From Flavobacteriaceae bacterium (GTDB lineage: Bacteria; Bacteroidota; Bacteroidia; Flavobacteriales; Weeksellaceae): a DNA stretch of 20,687 nucleotides. The notes beneath the pieces are model-generated. The model was not told the DNA's origin. It saw only the letters and a program-made list of their open reading frames with translations, and did no database searches. Both the position numbers and the translations under genes were made by a program. Shown in pieces: positions 15,490 to 20,687 of this stretch (position 1 is its first letter; the number at the start of each line of letters is the position of its first letter). The stretch covers positions 1 to 20,687 of the forward strand of contig JAITOO010000005.1 of NCBI GenBank assembly GCA_031289875.1, written 5' to 3'.

Positions 15490-17552
15490 TTCTTGTTCAT
15501 TTCTTTGAGGTATTCGTAAATAGTTTCTTGCGAGCGATTTTTCTTTTTTCGGTTTCGCTGGTACGGTTCTTCCAAACCCTCTTGTATCAAACGCCCTTTG
15601 ACATTGTCGGAAAATCCGAGTTCAAAAATTCTCATGAGTTCCTGCTTGTTTTTTTTGGATTCAATCGGACAGACGACTTCTACGCGGTGGTCTAAATTTC
15701 GCGGCATAATGTCTGCCGACGAGAGGTAAACCAAGTCTTCGCCCGCATTTTTAAACCAGTAAATTCTCGCATGTTCCAGAAATTTATCAACCACGCTGAC
15801 AACTTTGATATTTTCGCTCAGCCCTTCAATGTTGGGAATCAAAGAGCAGATTCCTCTGACCTGCATTCGTATTTCCACTCCGTTTCGGCTCGCTTCATAC
15901 AGATAATCAATGATTTCCTTGTCGCAGAGGCTGTTTGCTTTGATATTGATTTGAGCGGGAAGCCCCGCTTTTTGATTTTTGATTTCGCGTTTGATGCCCA
16001 AAATCAGACGGCGGCGGATACCCCACGGACTGACCATAATGTCCCGATATTGCTTGACCAAATAATTGGTATTGAAGAAATTAAAAATTTCGTCTATTTG
16101 ATTGACTATCGCTTCGCTTGAAGTGAAAAGAGTGAAATCGGTATAAACGCGGGCGGTTCCTTCATGAAAATTTCCTGTGGAAACGAAAGCATATTTTTCG
16201 GCAAATCCGCGTTGCGGCTCTCTTTCAATAATTCCGATTTTAGAATGGACTTTCAGTCCTCGTACGCCGAAGATGACTTTCACGCCTTCATCTTGCAACA
16301 TTCTAGACCACTTGATGTTATGCGCTTCGTCGAAACGGGCGCGGAGTTCCAAAACCGCCGTAACTTCTTTGCCGTTTTTGGCAGCGTTCAAAAGTGCGCT
16401 AAGTACTTGGGAATCATCGGCTACTCGGTAAACGGTAATCTTGATTTTCCTCACGCGCGGGTCAATGGCGGCGGCGCGCAAAAATTTCAAAAACACGGAA
16501 TAGTCGTAGTAGGGCGTGTAAATCAGCGTGTCTTCTTTGCTAAACGCTTTGAAATAGTTGGGGTGTTCCGACAGATTTTTCGGAATGACAGGAGTTATCT
16601 TTTTGTATTCCAAATCTTTCCGACCCAAAGTCGGGAATTTCATAAAATCTTTTTTGTTGTGGTATTTTCCTCCCGAAACAACGCTGTCATAATCGTCCAA
16701 ACCGAGCATTTTTTTTAGGAAATGGAGCGTGGAAGCATCAATCGTCTTGTCGTAAACCATTCGCACAGGCTGACCTTTGCGACGTTCTTTCAAACCTTCT
16801 ACAATACTTTCTAAAAAGCTGATTTGTATATCATTATCAATGGACAATTCGGCGTCTTTGGTGATTTTGACGGATTTTGCTTCGATTTTTTCAAACTTGA
16901 AAATACTAAAAATTTCTTTCAAATGATAGCGGATAACATCTTCCAAAAATATGACATAATGCTTGTCTCCAATATCGGGAAGCACCAGAAACCGCGAAAA
17001 ACGGTCGGTCGGGACTTCAATCAGTGCGTACTGTTGTTTTTTGTTCTTTTTAATCATCGTTACCACTAAGTAAAATACTTCGTTGTCTTTCAGATTCGGC
17101 GTTTTGTCTCCCGGTTTCCAATATAATACCGTAATGTTATGGCTGAGTTTGTTCTCAAAAAAATTCTTGATGTAAGGTTCTAAAACCGCAGGTATGGATT
17201 TGTCGTCAATGAGGGAAATTTTTTCCTTGTCGAGTTCCTTGATGATTTGTTCGTAAATCTTGTCGTATTTCTGTTGTTGATGAGAAACCGCCTTGTTGAT
17301 TTCTTTCAAAAGTTCGTTTGCGTCCTGCTCTTCGACGATGTTTTTGTAGGCGCTTTTTTCAAACTGCAAAATATGGACGATGTAGGCGTAGCGCACTTTG
17401 TAAAATTCGTCCAAATTGTTGGAGTAAATTCCCAAAAAACGCAGTCTTTCCAGCAATGGATTGCGCTTGTCAGCCGCTTCCTGCAACACTCTGGCATTGA
17501 ATTTCAGCCAGCTGATTTCTCTATTGATGTATTTGTGATTCTCTTTTTTCAT
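15486..17552 (-). CDS. ppk1: Polyphosphate kinase 1
   Basis: PPK1 reversibly transfers the gamma-phosphate of ATP onto polyphosphate chains, usually at the membrane. The 688-residue protein has the complete four-domain layout. The N-terminal region begins YINREISWLKFNARVL and contains SNNLDEFYKVR. The two phospholipase-D-like catalytic domains carry H436 in LKVHSKIG, the autophosphorylated histidine (H435 in E. coli), and H594 in FLEHARIYWF (H592). STGNFHEGTA and MPRNLDHRVEV are also conserved. It is the first gene of a two-gene operon with ppx. Just upstream of the start lies an insertion-sequence relic (from 17577), which may have replaced the native promoter; I see no good TAnnTTTG box. 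Confidence 0.96.
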   Translation of the reverse strand: MKKENHKYINREISWLKFNARVLQEAADKRNPLLERLRFLGIYSNNLDEFYKVRYAYIVHILQFEKSAYKNIVEEQDANELLKEINKAVSHQQQKYDKIYEQIIKELDKEKISLIDDKSIPAVLEPYIKNFFENKLSHNITVLYWKPGDKTPNLKDNEVFYLVVTMIKKNKKQQYALIEVPTDRFSRFLVLPDIGDKHYVIFLEDVIRYHLKEIFSIFKFEKIEAKSVKITKDAELSIDNDIQISFLESIVEGLKERRKGQPVRMVYDKTIDASTLHFLKKMLGLDDYDSVVSGGKYHNKKDFMKFPTLGRKDLEYKKITPVIPKNLSEHPNYFKAFSKEDTLIYTPYYDYSVFLKFLRAAAIDPRVRKIKITVYRVADDSQVLSALLNAAKNGKEVTAVLELRARFDEAHNIKWSRMLQDEGVKVIFGVRGLKVHSKIGIIEREPQRGFAEKYAFVSTGNFHEGTARVYTDFTLFTSSEAIVNQIDEIFNFFNTNYLVKQYRDIMVSPWGIRRRLILGIKREIKNQKAGLPAQINIKANSLCDKEIIDYLYEASRNGVEIRMQVRGICSLIPNIEGLSENIKVVSVVDKFLEHARIYWFKNAGEDLVYLSSADIMPRNLDHRVEVVCPIESKKNKQELMRIFELGFSDNVKGRLIQEGLEEPYQRNRKKKNRSQETIYEYLKEMNKK

Positions 17553-17576
17553 GTGAAAATCAATTTGGGTGTATAT

Positions 17577-17599
17577 AAAATCACTACTGTCCGCTAAAA
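17577..17599 (+). repeat. Dispersed repeat, copy 2 (CACTACTGTCCGCTAAAA)
   Basis: This matches 74-96 at 22 of 23 positions. It lies about 75 nt upstream of a transposase start codon, consistent with being the left end of the insertion sequence whose relic follows. Confidence 0.65.
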
Positions 17600-17673
17600 A
17601 ATAAGAGAGCGAGCATTTTGTAGTAACTGCTCAAAGGTTATGCTTTGTAATCACAACAAAACAAGTAATAACC

Positions 17674-17823
17674 ATGAGCAAAAGTACAAATTTTATCGGA
17701 CAGCCGATGCTGAATCAGTGTTATTTTTCATACAAGGCGTAAATATCAAGAAAATGGCGATGCTACACAATGCCGAAGACTATAGAAGTTTGACACAGGT
17801 TTTGAATTTTTTTATGGTTTTTC
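17674..17823 (+). pseudogene. N-terminal relic of an IS4-type transposase (DUF4372-like)
   Basis: The ATG at 17674 begins MSKSTNFIGQPMLNQ, the opening I recall from Bacteroidota IS4-family transposases with an N-terminal DUF4372 domain. The frame then runs into a stop at 17740-17742. In the frame one step back the similarity continues: VLFFIQGVNIKKMAMLHNAE, DYRSLTQ, VLNFFMVF. A single lost G, turning CAGGTG into CAGTG near 17716-17720, would explain the break. The remaining 300 or more residues, including the catalytic DDE core, are missing; what follows is the accA terminator. The fragment cannot be active. Confidence 0.65.
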
Positions 17824-17831
17824 GATACAAT

Positions 17832-17868
17832 AAAAAAGAAACCGCCTCAAAAATGAAAGCAGTTTCTT
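17832..17868 (-). terminator. Rho-independent terminator of rpsP-rimM-accA
   Basis: On the minus strand, 26 nt past the accA stop, AAGAAACtGC pairs with GCgGTTTCTT across a loop of about 13 nt and is followed by a run of T. Confidence 0.75.
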
Positions 17869-17894
17869 AAATAATAAATATTCAAAAACCTTTT

Positions 17895-18845
17895 TTATTC
17901 GCTGTAAACGCCTAAATTGATGAATCTATTTTGTCTGTGAGTTACCAACTCTTTGGCAGACATGGTTTTAAATTCATTGTAGGCTTGCAGAATTGATTTT
18001 TTTACTGCTTTGTATGCAGATTCAGGGTCGTAGTGAGCGCCGCCGAGCGGTTCTTTAATGATTTCTTCTATGATTCCTAATTTTAAAGAATCTTCGGGCG
18101 TCAGTTTCAGATTTTCAGCAGCTTCCGCTTTGTGATCCCAGTTTCTCCAAAGAATTGAAGAACAACTTTCAGGTGCAATAACAGAATACCAAGTATTTTC
18201 CATCATTATTACTTTGTTGCCTACGCCGATGCCCAATGCGCCGCCGCTTGCTCCTTCTCCGATGATGATGCAGATGATTGGCACTTTGATGGCACACATC
18301 TCGAAGATATTAACGGCAATGGCAGAGCCTTGTCCGCGTTCTTCCGCTTCCAGTCCGGGATACGCACCCGGAGTGTCGATAAGCGCAACAATCGGAATGT
18401 TGAATTTTTCTGCTACATACATCAATCTCAGTGCCTTGCGGTATCCGTCGGGGTTGGGCATTCCGAAACGTCTGTATTGGCGTTCTTTGGTATTGCGTCC
18501 TTTTTGCATTCCGACAATCATAAAAGATTGACCGTCAATAGTTGCCAAGCCTCCAATCATCGCTGGATCGTCGGCAAATCTTCTGTCGCCGTGAAGTTCC
18601 AAAAAACTGTCGGTAATGGCGCTGCAGTAGTCCAGCGTATAAGGACGGTTGGGGTGGCGGGCAAGCTGTACTCGTTCCCAAGGGGTGAGATGCCCGTAAA
18701 TTCTTTCTTTTTCTTTTTGAATTTTGTCTTCAATTTGTTTGCAAGTAGAACTGACATCTACGCCGCTCTCTTGTCCTACCAATTTGGCTTTAGCCAATTG
18801 GTCTTCCAATTCTTTTATGGGTAATTCAAAACTTAAATATTCCAT
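17895..18845 (-). CDS. accA: Acetyl-CoA carboxylase carboxyltransferase, alpha subunit
   Basis: AccA pairs with AccD to move the carboxyl group from carboxybiotin to acetyl-CoA, giving malonyl-CoA for fatty acid synthesis. The 316 residues match the standard alpha subunit (about 315-320). The N-terminal coiled segment [14 protein letters not shown] is followed by [56 protein letters not shown] and the oxyanion loop [16 protein letters not shown] set the start at the ATG at 18845 because the family begins at MEYLSFE. The 21 extra codons back to 18908 are low-complexity. It follows rimM after 83 nt, and a terminator lies 26 nt past its stop. accD and the biotin subunits are not in the window. 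Confidence 0.95.
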   Translation of the reverse strand: MEYLSFELPIKELEDQLAKAKLVGQESGVDVSSTCKQIEDKIQKEKERIYGHLTPWERVQLARHPNRPYTLDYCSAITDSFLELHGDRRFADDPAMIGGLATIDGQSFMIVGMQKGRNTKERQYRRFGMPNPDGYRKALRLMYVAEKFNIPIVALIDTPGAYPGLEAEERGQGSAIAVNIFEMCAIKVPIICIIIGEGASGGALGIGVGNKVIMMENTWYSVIAPESCSSILWRNWDHKAEAAENLKLTPEDSLKLGIIEEIIKEPLGGAHYDPESAYKAVKKSILQAYNEFKTMSAKELVTHRQNRFINLGVYSE

Positions 18846-18928
18846 CTGTGGTTTATTTTTCGCAATAAAAGTATGAATTTTTTTTGAATTAGAATGAATT
18901 TTTTTCAATGATATTAATCATTGTAAGT

Positions 18929-19444
18929 TTAAAGGTCTAAAATTCCTTCGGGGAGGGTCATGGAAATGAAACGTTCCGAGCGGTTTACGTCGATTATCCA
19001 ATCGTTGATAATGGGAATATAAAGTTCTTTTTCTTCGGGCGTTTTAATTATGAAACAAACTTGCGGAGAATTGTCATGGACGGCGGTTATTTTTCCTGCT
19101 GACCAGCGGTTTTCGTTCTGCAAGTCAAAACCGATAATTTCGTGATAATAAAACTGTTTGCCTTGAAGCGGGGGCAGGGAACTTAACGGCAGATACAAAT
19201 CTATGCCGATAAATTTTTGAACATCAATGCTTTCGTCTTCAAATTTGATTTTCAAGGCATTGTTTCCCAAAAGGGAACATTGTTTAATAAAAAAAGGAAC
19301 CGGCACATGGTTGAAATCTGCCAATACCGATTCCAAGTTGTTGTAAGCCTGCGGGTTATCGGTGTCTAATTTTACGACCAAATGTCCCTGCAAACCGTGT
19401 GTACGGGTGATTGTGCCTAAATAGTAACAATCTTCCAAACGCAT
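18929..19444 (-). CDS. rimM: 16S rRNA processing protein RimM
   Basis: RimM binds ribosomal protein S19 and assists maturation of the 3' (head) domain of the 30S subunit. The 171 residues show the two family domains: an N-terminal barrel beginning YYLGTITRTHGLQGHLVVKL and a C-terminal PRC barrel from about residue 90 (YYHEIIGFDL ... GKITAVHDNSPQ ... ELYIPIINDWIIDVN). It starts 3 nt after the rpsP stop codon, so it is co-transcribed and probably coupled. The usual next genes in many bacteria, trmD and rplS, are absent; accA follows instead. Confidence 0.94.
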   Translation of the reverse strand: MRLEDCYYLGTITRTHGLQGHLVVKLDTDNPQAYNNLESVLADFNHVPVPFFIKQCSLLGNNALKIKFEDESIDVQKFIGIDLYLPLSSLPPLQGKQFYYHEIIGFDLQNENRWSAGKITAVHDNSPQVCFIIKTPEEKELYIPIINDWIIDVNRSERFISMTLPEGILDL

Positions 19445-19447
19445 GAT

Positions 19448-20056
19448 TTAGGCTTCGGGTTTTTCTTCTGCAGCAGCAGCGTCGGTAGCGGTTTCATCTT
19501 CTTTAATGATTTCTTCGGCTACTTCTTCGGCTACTTTTTCCGCATCGTTTTGTTCTTCTTCCGAAACAGCTTCAACTTCCGAAACAGCTTCAGGTTCAGG
19601 CTCTAATGCTTTTTGTTGAGCAGTGATACGAGCTTCGTTTATTTTCTTTTCAGCTTCGTGTTTTTCTTTTTTTGCCTGTTCTTTGGAAGTGGTCAAGCCT
19701 TCTTTTTTCGCTTGAATAGCTTTTTCTTTTTCTTCCAGCCATTTTTGGAAACGTTTTTCAACTTCTTCATCGGAGAATGCGCCTTTTTTCACGCCTCCTT
19801 TCAGATGTTTTTTTAGCAACGCTCCTTTGTAAGAAAGGATTGCGCGGGCTGTGTCCGTAGGTTGTGCGCCTTTTTCCAGCCAATCCACCGCTCTATCAAC
19901 GTCTAATTCAATAGTTGCAGGATTGGTGGTTGGAACATAGCTTCCGATTCTTTCGATGTAACGACCGTCGCGTCTTGCTCTTGCGTCGGCTACGACAATA
20001 TGGAAAACAGGTTTCCCTTTTTTTCCATGTCTTTGTAATCTGATTTTTACTGCCAT
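19448..20056 (-). CDS. rpsP: 30S ribosomal protein S16 with long charged C-terminal extension
   Basis: Residues 1-80 are the S16 core: [41 protein letters not shown] and [15 protein letters not shown]. It helps fold 16S rRNA in the 30S body. The protein is 202 residues, far longer than the roughly 80-90 of E. coli. The tail starts with a Lys/Glu-rich, probably helical stretch (from about residue 95) and ends in an Ala/Glu-rich acidic segment. Long S16 tails are usual in Bacteroidota, so this is a lineage trait rather than a fusion error. It is the first gene of the operon, with the window's best promoter 47 nt upstream. Confidence 0.97.
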   Translation of the reverse strand: MAVKIRLQRHGKKGKPVFHIVVADARARRDGRYIERIGSYVPTTNPATIELDVDRAVDWLEKGAQPTDTARAILSYKGALLKKHLKGGVKKGAFSDEEVEKRFQKWLEEKEKAIQAKKEGLTTSKEQAKKEKHEAEKKINEARITAQQKALEPEPEAVSEVEAVSEEEQNDAEKVAEEVAEEIIKEDETATDAAAAEEKPEA

Positions 20057-20102
20057 AAAATTTTAATTTGCGGGAACTCGTCCCTGATTATTTTTAAGTT
20101 TG

Positions 20103-20132
20103 CAAATATACGGATTTGTTTTGTTTTTGCAA
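20103..20132 (-). promoter_or_regulatory. Bacteroidota-type promoter for rpsP-rimM-accA
   Basis: On the minus strand TTG (20132-20130) is followed by exactly 19 nt and TATATTTG (20110-20103), a full consensus match. The roughly 40-nt leader contains a small hairpin, GGGA-CGAGT-TCCC. Confidence 0.8.
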
Positions 20133-20270
20133 GATTTATTTAAGGGTTCATTTTTAGAGTAGATTCAACAACTAAAAGCGACAAAAGTCAGAACAAAGAT
20201 GCGTAAAAAATTTTAGAGGACGTTTGAAAGGAGAGTTTTTCTATGGGTCTTCTATTTATTTTGTTCTTAA

Positions 20271-20290
20271 AAACACTACTGACCGACTAA
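20271..20290 (+). repeat. Dispersed repeat, degenerate copy 3
   Basis: AAACACTACTGACCGACTAA resembles the copies at 74-96 and 17577-17599, with a missing T, one substitution and one inserted A. The orientation is the same. Confidence 0.4.
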
Positions 20291-20293
20291 TTT

Positions 20294-20331
20294 TTTTAAC
20301 ATTTCAATGAAAAAGCAAACAAATGTTAAAA
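20294..20331 (+). terminator. Hairpin, possible orphan terminator
   Basis: TTTTAACATTT (20294-20304) pairs perfectly over 11 bp with AAATGTTAAAA (20321-20331) around a 16-nt loop. T8 follows four bases later on the plus strand, but no plus-strand gene ends here. The stem is nearly all A-T. Confidence 0.3.
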
Positions 20332-20521
20332 TACGTTTTTTTTAGATTTAAGCCAAAGAGATTTGTGTATTTGAACCTGTTTTTGTTTTCTTGGTGAAAA
20401 TATCAAAGTATCAGCGACTCTAAAAATAGTTTAAAAATCAATTAGAAAGATACCCATATTTTTAAAAGCCAGCCATTAATTATTTCATTCACAAAAAATC
20501 TATTAACTTTTCGTTGTTTCC

Positions 20522-20687
20522 TTACAAGTTGATGCTCACGCCCAGCGTACCGTGCGAACCGATTTCAACAAAAGCTCCAAATTTGTCATTAAAGAAATAC
20601 CTGAAACCTAAATGTCCGCCGACACCAAAACCACTGTTCAGTATTCCGATATTCACGCCGGGATATAAATCCATTTGCTTAGGCATT
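20522..20687 (-). CDS. C-terminal end of an outer-membrane beta-barrel protein (partial)
   Basis: The last 55 codons run off the right edge of the window. They alternate hydrophobic and polar residues with many glycines and aromatics: MDLYPGVNIGI, GFGVGGHLGFRYFFNDKFGA and VEIGSHGTLGVSINL, ending in TAA at 20524-20522. The RYFFNDKFGAFVEIG pattern is like the final strands of small outer-membrane barrel proteins of Bacteroidota. A ligand or role cannot be inferred from this fragment. Confidence 0.6.
   Translation of the reverse strand, partial: MPKQMDLYPGVNIGILNSGFGVGGHLGFRYFFNDKFGAFVEIGSHGTLGVSINL

Larger units (their letters stand above)
20133..20521. other. Noncoding stretch between rpsP promoter and barrel-protein gene
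   Basis: No convincing gene is present in these 389 nt. Content: a 15-codon hydrophobic micro-ORF at 20243-20290 behind an AAGGAG, a degenerate third copy of the dispersed repeat, and an 11-bp hairpin at 20294-20331. The patch resembles the other decayed stretches. Confidence 0.5.

Overview
The window looks like a chromosomal segment of a Bacteroidota bacterium, most likely of the order Bacteroidales. The evidence is AT-rich DNA, few Shine-Dalgarno sites, several promoters of the Bacteroidota type (TTG, about 19 nt, TAnnTTTG), an S16 protein with a long charged tail, and a secreted TonB-C-domain protein. No rRNA gene, phage, CRISPR array or intact insertion sequence is visible.

Layout. (1) 1-930 is a decayed patch: a PKD-like fragment carrying three palindromic inserts, the C-terminal part of a VapC-type PIN toxin gene broken by an 8-bp duplication, and a 32-codon lipoprotein-like ORF. 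(2) 1073-1724 holds tRNA-Leu(CAA) with promoter and terminator, divergent from aroQ (type II dehydroquinase). (3) 1834-10263 is a histidine/purine block: hisF-hisIE on the minus strand, divergent from purL-purC-purF, then hisA. (4) 10550-14600 has an AMP-forming acyl-CoA synthetase, a possible 203-bp miniature element, a PatB/MalY aminotransferase (minus), a secreted TonB-C-domain protein and a small anchored protein. (5) 14602-17552 is a ppk1-ppx operon on the minus strand. (6) 17577-17823 contains an IS4-type transposase relic. (7) 17895-20056 is rpsP-rimM-accA on the minus strand with a strong promoter and a terminator. (8) After a noncoding stretch, the window ends in the C-terminus of an outer-membrane beta-barrel protein (minus).

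The most interesting feature is the leader between hisF and purL. Positions 3350-3418 match the purine riboswitch aptamer nearly base for base: three helices, L2 GG and L3 CC for the kissing loops, the TTTCTAC core, and the guanine-specifying C in J3/1. The following 55 nt can form two mutually exclusive structures. One captures the 3' strand of P1. The other pairs 3435-3442 with 3465-3472, directly against the purL ATG at 3473. This predicts a guanine-responsive translational OFF switch for de novo purine synthesis.

The genes make metabolic sense together. HisF releases AICAR, which is also an intermediate of the purine pathway that PurF, PurL and PurC feed, and both pathways draw on PRPP. 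PPK1 and PPX make and degrade polyphosphate.
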